DNA of 64,000 bases from Zelopaecilomyces penicillatus (Eukaryota; Ascomycota; Sordariomycetes; Hypocreales; Pseudodiploosporaceae). The notes beneath the pieces were generated by a model, which searched no databases, had not been told where the DNA came from, and saw only the letters and a list, made by a program, of their open reading frames with translations. The position numbers were made by a program, and so were the translations under genes. Location: the NCBI GenBank assembly GCA_005765155.1, contig VCCP01000001.1:1302001-1366000 (forward strand). Reading direction: 5' to 3'. How positions within the stretch are numbered: the stretch's first letter is position 1; each line of letters begins with the position of its first letter. Positions 1 through 12,007 of this stretch are shown here, piece by piece.

Positions 1-1774
1 ATTACTAAATGATGGATTCGAATGAAAAACAACGATAACCATTCTGGTGGGGATGTTCAAGAGGTTGAGTAGCAAAGCGAAGTTACAAGAGTATAGAAAG
101 ATAATATACCGATGTAAAAGAAAGTCTTGTCCACCATTAATATGTGTAACTTCAACTGTATGCATGGGTTGCGCTGGGGGCTGAAGCGGCCTTGAGGTAA
201 CGAAATTGCATTCAATCACCGCTTCAATACGTCTCCTCACTACGAAAATTAGACGGCTCCACCGCTCAGACCTCTAATCTGTTGGACCTCGCTTGGCCGA
301 TTGATCTGCCTGATGGTTACGAAACTGATGAGAATGAATATACGAACAGCACAGATGGCTCATCCGGTGAAGATGGGAGGGTCGAGTGCTGCCAAATATG
401 ACGAAGCACCATGTGCCAAATTTCAGTGCCTCAGGCTGGCAAAAGTTCATCCAGCAGGAATGAGGCTCTTGCATCTGCACCGTTGGACTTTGCACCAGCC
501 ATAGATCTCCCCCCTCCAAATTTCATTTCTTTCGGCGTCCACTTTCGCTTGGCTGCACCACACATTTACCTGCCAATGGCTTCGTCTCATTCGCCCAATA
601 CGTCGGTGATGGGTATCGACTCTTCGCTCAGGATGCCGCATATGGAAGGGATGGGGGGGTTTTGACAAGGGCTGCTCTCCCCGCCTTTGCCTTATTCGTC
701 TCTCGAGTCTCGACAACCCCACCTTCAGGGTCAACATCCCACATCTCTGTGATTGGATCCTAAAACCGTCCATGGCATCTTTACAACTAAAAGGTATCTG
801 AGACGGGTGTCCTAGGTGCTGTTCTAGATGTCTATCTCCGGAGCTACTCTCTGCCACGAGGCACCGCAGCCTGACGTTGCAGTGCGGCTGAAAGGGCTCC
901 TCCCTGTCGCATCTTTATTATTACCGACTGGCGAAGTTGTCTCGCGTGGGAACTGCTGCTCTACTGTGCATGACAGACAGGGTCCATTCATTGAGTTTCT
1001 ATTTCCATCGTTGAAGTATGTTCCTGGATTGTGCAGCTCGCTCACGCCCTGGAGTTGTCGGGCAAAATTCTTGCGCAGCGCTTCCCGTTGCGTTGGTCAG
1101 TAGAAAGCTGTCTTGAATCCCATTTATAGTTTCAGATGGATGAAGCCTTCCATTTGATACCCTATCCTCTTCAACAGGCCGCGGTCCCGCGTCATGGCCA
1201 TCTCTTCACGTTCACGATGCCTCCCAGAAAGAGCGACAGCGATCCCCACCGGCCCCTGCAACCCACCCTGGTCTTCACACAACCCCTAGCCAAGCCCTCG
1301 GTTGCAACGAATAACGACGAATGTGACCACAGGACCCAGTAGACTGGGCAAGGATTCCTCCGTCTTACTTTCTATCTGCGAATATTAAAGTGATTGCAAC
1401 ATGGACGTGTGTGAGCGTCCAGAACGAATCCCTTTTTGGCACTGGCTTTATTTTCCCCCCCAAACATGGGCAGCTCGCCGCAACTCTAACGAGTGCAGCC
1501 CTACGATCTATCAAAGAAAACCGGTAGATAGACCCGGATGTGGTGGCGCTTTTCTCAACGCTCTCCAGCCAAGGGGCTCCCCCGTCTTTCTTAGAACCTT
1601 CGTCATTTTAGACTTGTTCTTCAGTAGCTTCTAACTTATCCCTTTCTCTCTTTCTTTCTTAGTGCAGGGTTCTTGCATCTCCAGCTCTGTTTACGCCCGC
1701 TATTCTGTCCGTCCACCTAGCACGCGCGCACACCATACCAAGACTGGTTTGAGATCGTCCTTCATAACACAACA
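1..1774. other. Left-edge non-coding region and upstream region of the first gene
   Basis: I see no convincing gene here. The open frames are short, overlap on both strands and have no recognisable protein character. A pyrimidine-rich run at about 1637-1662, roughly 110-140 nt before the ATG at 1775, resembles the CT-rich core promoters common in filamentous fungi. The far left could carry the flank of a gene outside the window. Confidence 0.5.
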
Positions 1775-2813
1775 ATGAACCCATTCAACAACCACGAGAA
1801 CCACCGGGGGCCCCAAGAGAACAATGAACAGATCACAAGTCCGACGTCGACTATAAGTTCAGGCTATGGCCAGACTATCGGGACATATCCCATTCGCGAC
1901 GAGGGCCTACCTGAGGTAACGGCCATGGATACATCGCCAGAGGTGCTCACGCCTCTCGAAGCCGAGTATAAGAGAAATTATTTGGAGCAGAGCTCGCCCA
2001 AATATGCCATCATCGAGGAAGATACCTGCAAGATTGTTGTCCCTGCAGAGTATGACGCCTCGGGACAGTATCCTCAGACAACGCTGAATACCACAACTGG
2101 CGCGTCGTGGGACGCCCCTCCACCTGCTGATGGTCAGTCATCGAGCTCACCATTGGGAGACGAAGCGCCATTGGAGAAAACACCGACTATTTGCGGTATG
2201 CGACGCAAGATATTCTTCATCGTTCTGATAGCGGCGGTACTTATTATTGCGGCTATCGGTGGTGGTGTCGGAGGCGCACTCGCAGCAAAATCCAAGTCCA
2301 GCAATTCAAATAACACAGATGCTGCGCAAACCAGGTAAGATCAACAGTCCCCTTCAAAAAGCCATCATATTTCGTTTCCCTTTCCTCTGATTAATCCACC
2401 AATTCTCACATTTTATATCGACATATAGCGCTTCCTCAACACCTACGCCGACGCCAACAGCCACCGCATCCTCCACCTCATCCCCTTCACCGACGCCAAC
2501 CTTCCTCAACAACCAGACTGTCCCCGGCAACACATTTGCTTTCCAAGGATTCTCTGACTTCAACTATCAAGGCAAGGCGTCGGAGCTCGTCCGCACCGAA
2601 GGCGGTACGGATTTCAACTTTGCGATCAACAGCTACGTTTGGCAACGGAACGTTACGGCTTGTTGTATGAGTTTCTGCACAAACGCGACGGCTAAAGGTA
2701 GCATTGGATTCTTATGCACAGACAGAGACCAGAGGAAATCGTCGGAGCCGTTTAAGCGCGTGTTTGTGTGGTGTAATGAAAAGCCTGTTAAAGAGAATGC
2801 CAGATGTTCCTAG
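1775..2813 (+). CDS. Orphan single-pass membrane glycoprotein, Ser/Thr-rich
   Basis: I do not recognise a named family. Two exons, 1775-2334 and 2429-2813, joined across an intron with GTAAGA and ATATAG ends, give 314 residues. Residues 1-140 are polar and rich in Ser, Thr, Pro and Glu and look cytosolic. A basic patch GMRRK precedes a strong membrane segment at about 145-172 that ends in a glycine-rich stretch. After the membrane comes a Ser/Thr/Pro linker, then a C-terminal domain of about 80 residues with several cysteines (TACCMSFC) and NxT/NxS sites such as NQT, NVT and NAT, which suits an outward-facing glycosylated domain. There is no signal peptide, so a type II topology is inferred. 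This layout is common among expanded, fast-evolving Sordariomycete membrane proteins; function unknown. Confidence 0.75.
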
Positions 2814-4212
2814 GTATGTACTGGCAAATGCATGTCCCGCTCTTCCTCTGCCTTTTACTAATACTTACCAGAGGCCGACCTTATACCTTTTCTTTCTCCC
2901 CTCATTCCACTATTATATACCCTTCTTGCATTCTGCACCTTTCAAACCAAACATGACGATGTTTCAAGGGATACACCCTGGACCCGTCTTGACATTTTCG
3001 GATCGGCTTTTATGATGTTTTACGGCCGGGACTTTTTGCCTTTAGCGAATAATATACCTTGCCAGAAAAAGAAGCCTTGGATGGCTCTAATTATATCCAT
3101 CAATAGACTCGCGAAATTTAGCAGCTATTTAATAGGAAATGGAGATGTGCTCTCAAATTCAATACATTTTTAGCCTACCAGCATTATATTTTGGGCCTAT
3201 ACAAGCCTCAGCTGCGAACAATATTGTGCCCCAAACGCTATAACCCTCAGTTGGTCATCGCTTACAGCCAAGGCATGAATTGACAACCAAGTCGGCCGAC
3301 AAAACAGCCACAACGCCACTGTTTCTACCCTTGATCACGACCTGCATTTGACCGACTGGGGCGTTCCCCCCCCCCCTCATCTTCGGATATCTTTACAAAA
3401 CAGGCTAAAAGCTCCGTCCTATCCAATCCAGAGCTCGAATTGCTTCTGGGGGGTTTTATCAATCAGAGAATAAGGCTGTCTAGAAGGCTGATAATGTGGA
3501 AAGAAAGCGCCCGCCAGTATGCACCACAAAATTGCTTGTGCAGGCAGAGTACTACCTGGCGACCATTTCCTCTTGCGACAATATAACAGCATGTTCATTC
3601 TTTTCATTGCTTGATTTCCCCTAATGATTGTCTTATACTTTGCTTCGGGCACAATCACAATTACCATTTGTATTCTTCATTTTTCTTTGCGCAAGGTAAG
3701 CAGGTTGTAGTTTGTGGTGTTTAAGGTCAATATTTCCAATTCGTCAATAATGTATCCCGAGGCACAAGTCATACAGAGGACAACATCACGCAACAAAAAT
3801 CATAAATCACCGTTCGCAATGGTTTAGTCGTTGTCATCATAGGGAATATTTTCATACTGTCACAGCTACTCATGTATGCTCGGCGAGCCAAACTGCTTCT
3901 AGGCAACCCTGCAGCCTGTCTTGTATTGGCACTCTTCTAGACAAGCAGTCAAATGTGTCCAAACGCTATAGTGTCTAGTGTTCGATATTTCAAACTACTC
4001 CTCGTCCCCTATGCAAATGAGCACTGGCACTGTCTTTGTTGCCTTGACGCAGTCGCCGGCTCTGCCGCGACACCCCAAAAAATCATCATCAAGGATTCGG
4101 AGAGCTCAAACCAATGATATCACATGAAACATTTCGTCGTCATCAGCCCCGTTTTATCCCAGGGTTAATTACTAGCCCCCTTTTGGATAGAGACACCAGT
4201 AATACCTGAGCT
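2814..4212. other. Convergent 3' intergenic region
   Basis: This lies between the 3' ends of the orphan membrane protein gene and calcineurin A. It is AT-rich with a C11 run at 3366-3376. No frame carries recognisable coding character, and it probably holds the two 3' untranslated regions. Confidence 0.5.
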
Positions 4213-6261
4213 TTATGAGCGAGGTTTGCGATCCCTATTTTGGTTTGTTAGCGTCTTTGCATCAAACTTGTGTCATGATAAGGAGATCTTGAGAAGTAAA
4301 GTAGGCAGCCGAAATTCGGAACTGCTCGGAACGGCGGTAAATACTCACATGCTGAGTCTTCTGGACAGTTGTTGCAACTTTTTGTCATTATCAGCATCCT
4401 GCGCAGCCTTCTGCAGAGCAATTGCCCGCTCCTCCTCCTGGTGCTTAACCACCTCATCGTGGGTGGGCGGTAGATGCTCGTTTTGAATGTCAACTTTCCT
4501 GGCATCCTCAAAGGAGCTGATTGCATTTTTGATACCCTCAGCACCCAACATAAGTGTGCCTGCGGGCAGCCTCCCTCCAGAAACAGTCTTCAGCTCAGTA
4601 ACCCTCTCTGACTCTTCTCTGAGAACTTGGAAGACACGAGACATGCGACCAATGGCAAGGATCTTGTTCTTGATAGCTCTCCTCTTGAATTCTATTGAGT
4701 TGGGATCATCCAATGCGCCTGCTGTAATCGGAGGCGAGGCTGGGCCAGGTGACTGGGAAGAGGGCGTTTCCTCCTTGAGCTCCTCTTCAGAGCATGTGCT
4801 CAGAATGGCAATTAGCATATCCGTGATCTTCTCGCCCACAAACGGCAGTGACCACGTGAAGACATCCATAAAGTTTGGCAACCAGTACGGATGCGGGGTG
4901 CAGTTAAATTGCCGAATATTCATCACATTATTCTCGTACTTCAGGACAGCAGCTTTGTTGTTGTAGACATCGAGATAGTTTGGCGCAGAGAAAATGGTCA
5001 TGACACTCGGGAAGCCAGTTGTTCGCGTTTTTCGGTACATCCTATACCCGGCATCCTGAGCCTCGTGTGCGCGGATGACAGAGAGCAGGTTATTCTTCTC
5101 TAAGAAAGCACAAGCCGCATGGTAAGAGAAGAAATACGAACAACCTCGAACATGGTTGTGTAGGAAGAAGTCGCTTGATTTTTCCTGGCCAAAGTCCTCG
5201 AGCGGATCGGCCCAGAGAATGTCGCACATTAGGCCTTGAGTAGGGGGTTCTCTGAAACGATCAATCTGCAGAATTGTTAGCCTATCAGTATGGGTAAGGA
5301 GGGTATGCAGCCCAGTCAGCATTCGCATTGTCAACATACACTTCTCAAGTCATCAAGCGTATGTAGTTCGGGACTTAGGCCGCCATGGATACACAGGAAT
5401 TGCTTATTCATGACAGCCGCAAGCGGCAAGCTGCAGAAGGACTCCATGCAGGCTTCGTAGATAGCCTCGGAATATTTGTGCTTGCACTCCAGCTTGAAGG
5501 TGAAGTAGTCGGTCAAATGGCGGCACTCGTGGTTTCCTCGCAGGAGCCAAAGAGTCTTGGGATAATGGATCTTGAGAGACCAGAGGTAGAGAACGCATTC
5601 TATGCTGAAGTACCCACGATCAACGTAATCACCAAGGAAAAGATAACGCGTCTCAGCGGGGTCGCCGCCAACTTCAAATAGCTTCATCAGGTCGTAGTAT
5701 TGGCCGTGAACATCACCGCAAACGGTGATGGGCGCATCCATCTCGAGAAGATTGGGCTCGGCGCGCAGTACCTCGGTTGCGGTCTTGAGAATCCATAGCG
5801 CTTGCTCGTCGGTCAATCTGCCCTCGCGATAAAAGTGCTGCTTAAGAAAGTTGATATCGGGCTTGGTCTTGGTCTCGTCTTCGAAGAACTGCTCATCGGT
5901 CGGCTTGAACATAGCCGGCGCTTGGACATCTACAGGCGGGGCGAGACACGACTTGGGATCAGCGACAAAATCCACATGCAAGACAAATGCGCCGCTATTT
6001 TGGGGCTGGCTGGTTGGGCTACGAGGGGATGGCGGGGTAGGGGTTGAAGATGCCAATGCCCATCGCAGGCTCGATACCAGAAATGGTAAACACACCTTTG
6101 CACACCCTCTCCATGGTGCTCACTTGCGACCCATCCTCCATCATGTGGATGGTGAAGTCGATTTCGGGGACCGGCTTCTTCTCTTGAATCGCGCGGATGG
6201 CATTATCAACCTGGGCGTTGCGCTGGTCATTGGGGCCCTGAGAATCACTCTCGGGATCCAT
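4213..6261 (-). CDS. cnaA: Calcineurin A, Ca2+/calmodulin-dependent Ser/Thr phosphatase catalytic subunit
   Basis: This is the PP2B catalytic subunit, which dephosphorylates targets such as the Crz1 transcription factor in calcium, stress and cell-wall signalling, working with calcineurin B. Exons on the minus strand are 6261-6096, 5929-5340, 5265-4349 and 4234-4213, giving 564 residues. The catalytic motifs are GDVHGQ (127-132), GDYVDRG (155-161) and RGNHE (186-190), followed by CIHGGLSPE. Downstream are the calcineurin B-binding helix, the calmodulin site (RAIKNKILAIGRMSRVF) and an autoinhibitory segment (ISSFEDARKVDIQNEHLPP). The start was chosen because MDPES is followed by the fungal calcineurin signature KKPVPEIDFTIH, and the first splice restores MERVCKDVQAP. 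The last intron (4235-4348) has a GTGAGT donor, a CGCTAAC branch and an AAATAG acceptor. It adds only seven codons after RRLSM, and that terminal exon is the least certain part. Confidence 0.95.
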
Positions 6262-7522
6262 GGTGGGCTATTGGGGCGATATAGAAGGAATAAAGATAAT
6301 CGGCGAGACTGTAAGCGACGTGGCTTTAGGTTGAGGGCGCGAAAGCTGCCTGTCGCAGTGTCGCAGAGGGGTCAGATAATGATAATGGTTGATGATGTTG
6401 GTGAAGATGGACAAACGACTGGTGGCGGTGAGGGGGCGGCGGCAGCCCTACAGCTACTACGCGTCGAGCTGTGATCGCAGGATACAACCAGGTCGCGTGC
6501 AGAGTTTGCACACTGGGGGCGGCAGCTGCAAACGAGAGCGAGTCTTGCGGCGTCAAGGGGAGGTGCAGGACGCAGTAACAGGAGAGAAGGTTTTCGTGAT
6601 GCAGCAAGGAGAAGCTGGCAAGTGGCCAGTTCCAGGAGCTGCTGGGCTGGGGGTCGTGGGGGGGAAGACGGCAGGCTGGGCCGCTGCTATATTGACCAAT
6701 CATGGCGCATCTAGAGAGCTGCACTCACTCACCAAAGCCTCCGTGCCTCAAAGGACGCCACCCAATTGACGTACTTGACTTTATCCAGGGACTGCGATTC
6801 GCCATTTTACCAAGCTTCAGCCTTGCACAGCGTTGATACCCAGAGTCATCAGGGGACGGAAATCTGAGCACGCAATCCAGCTTCATTCATCTGGTACCAT
6901 GAATAACGCAGCAGCAGCAGCAGCAGCAGCATCCATCGTCTCTACTCTACTCTGCTCTCTGTTTCACAGGCCACAAACAAACACACAGGGCTGAAAAGTC
7001 CCTGAAATGGAGGGCGACTCCTGAAGCCTCCTCCTGAATGACCCCGCCATCTTTATCCGGAGCCCCACCGCGAGGCCTCTCATCTGCATGGATCCTTGTC
7101 CCGCCAACCAGAAACAATGAACCATATTGATACCGAATTAATTGCAGGTCCGTCCAATTCGACAGATTCGTCTGGTCTTTGGGAGCCAACAACGGCATCT
7201 TCAGACGGTTTGACCTCGACGAGACTGTGAGAGTGTGGGAAGGGTCTGACGCCCGCTCAACCCCTCTTCAGCTGATGCTATTGGCGCGGATGCCATCTTC
7301 AACCCTCAAATTTAACGCATTAATAACTAGCAGATTCATGCAGCGTCACAATTTAACAAGTTTCACTCACTACAATGCCACGCGCTATGTGATTGCTCAA
7401 CAAGAAATTCCAATTAGTACCGACTCTGCTAAAATTCCAAAAGATGAATAACCGAAAATAAAAGACCGCTATGATTTGTTCCCATTGTCTCCCAAAATTT
7501 CCATCATACACACTGCACCCCA
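6262..7522. other. Calcineurin A promoter and 3' flank of the isocyanide synthase gene
   Basis: Both neighbours are on the minus strand, so this holds the calcineurin upstream region and the 3' region of the next gene. It contains a CAG tract at 6909-6930. The open frames here are GC-rich shadows without family character. Confidence 0.5.
6909..6930. repeat. CAG trinucleotide repeat
   Basis: About seven CAG units lie upstream of calcineurin A, roughly 650 nt before its ATG. The repeat is not in a credible reading frame, so it is probably an untranslated microsatellite. Confidence 0.85.
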
Positions 7523-9637
7523 TCAATTGCAATGGATCCGCCAGAGCTCACGGCTACACTTTCCTTGGAAGGCGGTTCGAGTGTGCAGCATCGAGAAGTT
7601 GTCCGAGACTAGAACATCGCCCCTTTCCCATCCAAAATACAAACAAACCCGGCGGTCAAATAGCGTCGAGTCGATGAGGCCGATGAGGTTCTGGGACCCA
7701 TTATCGATGCTGATGTCGTGGGAATTGTATGCAGTTCGCCAGCGCGGCCAGGGCTGGAGCCAGCGAACGCACGGTGTGTTCTGTGTAGGATGTTGCACAA
7801 TCAAAGGAAGGCCGCTCAAGTCATGCTCAAAGTATCCATGACTGTGTGTACTCCATCGAATCTTAGAGAGCTTTTTGAGGTTGTAAGACTTGGGTAGGCA
7901 GCGCACAAAGCACGCGGAGGACGAGAAGAGTGTGTAACCGTCCCCAGGAGCAGCGACCGACTGAGAGACAAAGTACTGGAACCGTGGCACATCCGAGACA
8001 GACTTTTCCTCGCCCGTCTTCTCATCCTTGACTGTGATGAGCTTGAACATGCCATCGTAGTGCATGGGCATGGCCTCGCTTGAGACGACACTGTTGCTGG
8101 AAGGATCCGCGTTTGCCTCGTCTTTGACTTCTTGAATCACTCCAGACTTCCAGGGCAGCACTTCACCAAGATCATAGGCCTTGGCTGTGTAAGCGCGACG
8201 GTCTGTCGTATGGGAGAACCCTCGGAGAACCACGGGCGAACAATGTTCAGCCAGATGTCGCACTTTTTGCATGTCAACGGTGCAGAGTGCGTACTTTTCA
8301 GACTCAGTGGTTTGTGGCCGCACAATGATGCCCGTAGGGTACATGTATTCGAAGTGCAGATCCTTTCCGTTCCACGAAAAGAGATCGGACCGCTCACGAA
8401 AGTAGACGGGTCGACCGCCCTCGTATACCAACTCATGTGAGATGGCCGAGACTTTGTAGGCATGTGTCATTGTGATTGTCCCGTCAAGCTTGCGCATCAC
8501 GGCGCCATGCCACGGCGTCATGGGTGATTCGTTATCCTGGGGTAGCAATTTGATAGAGATCTTGTGCGTATCTGCTGAGGGGTGGATTGATAGCCTGACC
8601 GAGTCAGGGAATGCGTTAAGAATGGCGTTGGCAAAGGCCTTTTTTGGATAGAAAGTTAACTCAAGTTCTGACATTGACAGAATCATACTCGACAGAAACA
8701 TACCTTGCCGCGGCGCAACATGCGTTTCGCAATATTGGCGTTTTCTTTATCACTCCGAGACCGTGACTGCTGGACATCTCGTTCTGTCTCGAGGAATTTC
8801 TTGTACCCACGGTAGGTTTGGGCAACGTCAGGATCGTTGGAGATTTGCTGTGCAGCGTCATAGTCCTCGGGGACGTTTCGCTCAAGCCTCTCTCTGAATT
8901 CGGGTACGCGAGCGAGATACTCCTCCTCTGTGATTGTGTCATAGTGGGCATAGTCGGGTCCTAACAACTCGTACATGCGAGCAAATCGAATGTTGCGACA
9001 GTTCGATTCCTTTGCAATTTTTCGCAGGGCTTGGCCGTAGAACCATACTTCACTATCAGAAACACCCAAGAGATCTATACAACTATTGTCAGTCTACTTT
9101 TTTTCCTATTTACGAGGTTGGACACATACCATTGTATGAGATACCATCGGAGATGATGGTGAGGTGGCAGTCATTGCTTGTGACATCTTTGATGGTCTCG
9201 CAAAGTCCGTTGAGATGCAGTAGGGAGATACGTTCTGCTTCATCGGGAAGTGGCCCAAGAACCTTCTTGGATCGGTTTGAAGACTTGAATGGGAAGGCTG
9301 GGATGATGAGTTCAATGGACTCGCCTCTTTCGATGTAATTCTTAATCAATTTTTGCGAGTTGACCACTGACACAGGCACATCCCAGTCATTCTGATATTC
9401 GATACGATACCGGTTCAGTATTGTAGTGGCTAACGTGGCTCTCTCTGAAGCCGACTTGGGAGGCGGAGCAAGTCCCAACGATGACTTGCGTCGAGGCTCT
9501 TTCACTGGAGACTGCTGCAGCAGAGCTTCCATCTCCTCTCGGGCCTTGACCTTGGCGGCTTGCAGATCAATCGTGCCGCCATTGACGCCTTGCAGCGCAG
9601 ACAGCGCCTGGCCTGATTCGAACGAAACAGAAGGCAT
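7523..9637 (-). CDS. Isocyanide synthase fused to an Fe(II)/2-oxoglutarate dioxygenase
   Basis: Predicted two-domain enzyme. The N-terminal DIT1/PvcA-type isocyanide synthase half converts an amino acid (tyrosine or tryptophan in characterised relatives) to an isocyanide. The C-terminal TauD/PvcB-like half typically desaturates or decarboxylates the product. Exons 9637-9130, 9074-8704 and 8638-7523 give 664 residues. Synthase hallmarks are PAFPFKSSN, followed by KKVLGPLPDEAE, ISDGISYNDLLGVSD across the first splice, and RLSIHPS (308-314), which is restored by the second splice. In the dioxygenase half HYD supplies H486 and D488, H645 in MLHTRTAF is the distal iron ligand, and the arginine in RELWRI probably binds 2-oxoglutarate. 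This architecture matches fungal ICS-dioxygenases such as those of xanthocillin-type clusters. The frame extends upstream of 9637 only through non-ATG codons. It is divergent from the aldo-keto reductase at 10571. The exact product is unknown. Confidence 0.9.
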
Positions 9638-10570
9638 TTGAACGAAATGCCACAAAAAGTAGAGACTATAACGTGTCTCTGTTCATATGTGTTTGCTGGG
9701 TGAGGCTGAAGATGGTGTGACAAAGTGTGAGTTAAGCTGCTGAGTGCCGATGTGTCGCAGATCTGTCAGTGCTTACCGGAGCTCTGTCTTATAACTATTA
9801 TGAACTCCGTGCTATGTTGATAAAATAGCGTCGGAGTATGCCGGGACTCAGACAGGAGAAGTCCCCGGAGATAGGAGTCATGGGCCGGCTGGGTGGGACC
9901 TTTCGGGCAAGGCATAACGGTGAAACGGGCTTGCATAGTGACGCGTCTTATTAGAACTTGATCAGCTTAGAAATCACGCCATATGTTACCCAAAAAAGCA
10001 GTTTCAAGGATCTCAAAGATAGTTTTTCTCTGATTTGATGTAACAGGTGTCCATGAGTTTGCCGTCGTAGTTTAGCGATGCTACACCCTGCCGCAGAATC
10101 TCACTCGCTTCTCTATGGACACCAACACAAAAAAAAAAACTAAACTCCGTTCGATATGTCTTTTCTTTCCTGATTGAGAACAAGCTTTTGTTCGCTAGAA
10201 TCGGCAGCCCCGGATAACGTGAGACTTGTTTGTGTAGGATTAGAAGGTTTGAAACTGGGGAGGTGACTAGACTCTTTCTAGCATTGATGTAAATATGCGG
10301 ATGCAACAGACCCCTGCTTTATTCAGCCCGGCGAATGGAGCAGAATTGTGTACACGAGAGATTAGAACGGTGTCCAAGTTCCATTTCAATGCATATATAA
10401 GCCAGATGAAGTGGTAGATTCAGAGGCCATGTACAAGAACAATTTCACGACGATCTGTTTTAGTATCTCGTATTTCCGTCAAGACACCACCCACCAACAA
10501 CAACAGACGTGTGCACCTCCTCTTTATCGTCCTTGTTTTCAGCCTTTCCTCCTACAATTCCAATCTCACA
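9638..10570. promoter_or_regulatory. Bidirectional promoter between the isocyanide synthase and aldo-keto reductase genes
   Basis: These 933 nt separate two divergent genes and contain no credible ORF. A TATATAA box lies at about 10394-10400, some 175 nt before the aldo-keto reductase ATG. On the other side TTATAAG (minus strand, about 9789-9796) lies some 150 nt before the synthase ATG. CGGAG and CCGGG words near 9829-9870 could be half-sites for a Zn2Cys6 regulator; that last point is speculative. Confidence 0.55.
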
Positions 10571-12007
10571 ATGCCTTTCTTCCCCCAGCCAGCTGAGCCC
10601 GAGGCTCTCGGCGTACACAGAGTTCTCTCACCACGAGCAGGCGTGCTGGTCAGCCCCCTATGTCTTGGTACAATGAACTTTGGCGGTCAATGGTAAGAGC
10701 TGTTCTCCCCCTAGAGTTTGGGGTCTTTTTCATTTTGGGGGGGTATAATTACAGGAAACTGATTTGTGACTAGGGATGAGCTTCTGGGAGAGTGTTCCAA
10801 GGAAACAGCATTTGCCATGTTGGATTACTTCAAGGAGCATGGGGGCAACTTTATTGATACAGCAAACAACTACCAAGGAGGTAACTCAGAACGTTGGATT
10901 GGTGAATGGCTTGACCTTCGTCAGTGTCGAGATGAGATGGTGATTGCTACCAAGTATAGCAATGGCTTCCGCATCCATGAGAAGGGCATTCAGCACTCAA
11001 GCTTCACTGGAAACTCCACAAAGAGTCTCTACACAACGGTTCAGGCTAGCTTGAAGAAGCTGCGGACGGACTACATCGACATCATGTACGTCCACTGGTT
11101 TGATTTCACCACCTCCATTGAGGAAATCATGCAGTCCTTGAACCAGCTTGTCGTTTCCGGCAAGGTGCTGTACCTCGGAATCAGCGATACACCAGCTTGG
11201 GTGGTATCGCGGGCGAACGAATGTACGCTGCCCCCCCCCCCCCCCCCCCTGTTCATTTGATCTTTTCCTTCCGTTCCGCTTCTACATGACATCTGGTTTC
11301 CACATTTGATGCATGCATAAACTAACCTCATGTTACTCGCCCCCCACCACCTACAGACGCTCGATCGCACGGAATGCGGCAATTTAGCATCTACCAGGGC
11401 CACTGGTCATGCGCAGCGCGAGACTTTGAGCGGGATATCATTCCGATGTGCAAGGCTGAGGGCATGGCTCTCGCGCCGTGGGGATCGCTGGGTGGCGGAT
11501 ACTTCAAGACAGATTCCGAGCGGCAGGCAACACGTGAGACTGAGCACAGCGGGCGTAACATCCCCGTCATGGACACGAGCAATCATGCCAAGGTCGGCCG
11601 GGTGCTGCAAGAGATTGGCCGGGTCAAGGGGGTGCCCATGACGAGCGTGGCCCTGGCGTATGTGATGCACAAGACCCCTTACGTCTTCCCTGTCATTGGG
11701 GGTCGCAAGTTGGAGCACCTCAAGGCCAATATTGAGGCATTGAACTTGGAGCTCACTAAACAGGACATGGACATGATTGAAAACGCCGCGCCGTTTGATA
11801 TCGGGTTCCCCATGTGGTTCAACGGGGAAGCTAACCCGAAGAACAATCTGCTTTTGCAGAACTCTGGGCATTACGACTACGTTGAAGACGTAAAGGTATG
11901 TGACGTTGCCTTGAAAGATCTTTCTCCCAAACTAACCAAAACGTGCTAATCACATTCGTGTCCAGCCAATTGCTCCGAGGAAGAAGTTGCCCTCTCAGAA
12001 GGAGTAA
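10571..12007 (+). CDS. Aldo-keto reductase (norsolorinic acid reductase/AAD-like)
   Basis: A predicted NADPH-dependent reductase of aldehydes or ketones in the aryl-alcohol dehydrogenase-like branch of the AKR superfamily. Exons are 10571-10692, 10774-11222, 11357-11895 and 11966-12007, giving 383 residues. The barrel begins with VLVSPLCLGTMNFGGQW. The catalytic set is visible: Asp and Tyr in FIDTANNYQGGNSE, Lys in MVIATKYSNG and His in YVHWFD. The cofactor-binding end includes VIGGRKLEHLKANIEAL. The second splice (AAT|GTACGC to CTACAG) restores ANEYARSHGMRQFSIYQGHWS and is supported only by reading frame and conservation. Its intron carries a C19 run eight nucleotides after the donor. It sits back-to-back with the isocyanide synthase and is a likely cluster member, perhaps reducing the aldehyde released by the A-T-R enzyme (inference). 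Confidence 0.9.
11231..11249 (+). repeat. C19 homopolymer inside aldo-keto reductase intron 2
   Basis: Nineteen consecutive cytosines begin eight nucleotides after the 5' splice site of intron 2 (11223-11356). It could affect splicing or simply be an error-prone homopolymer. Confidence 0.9.

Noticed and set aside
5851..6474. Plus-strand frame of 207 codons over the start of calcineurin A
   Set aside because: It crosses the calcineurin first exon and intron in antisense and shows no recognisable domain.
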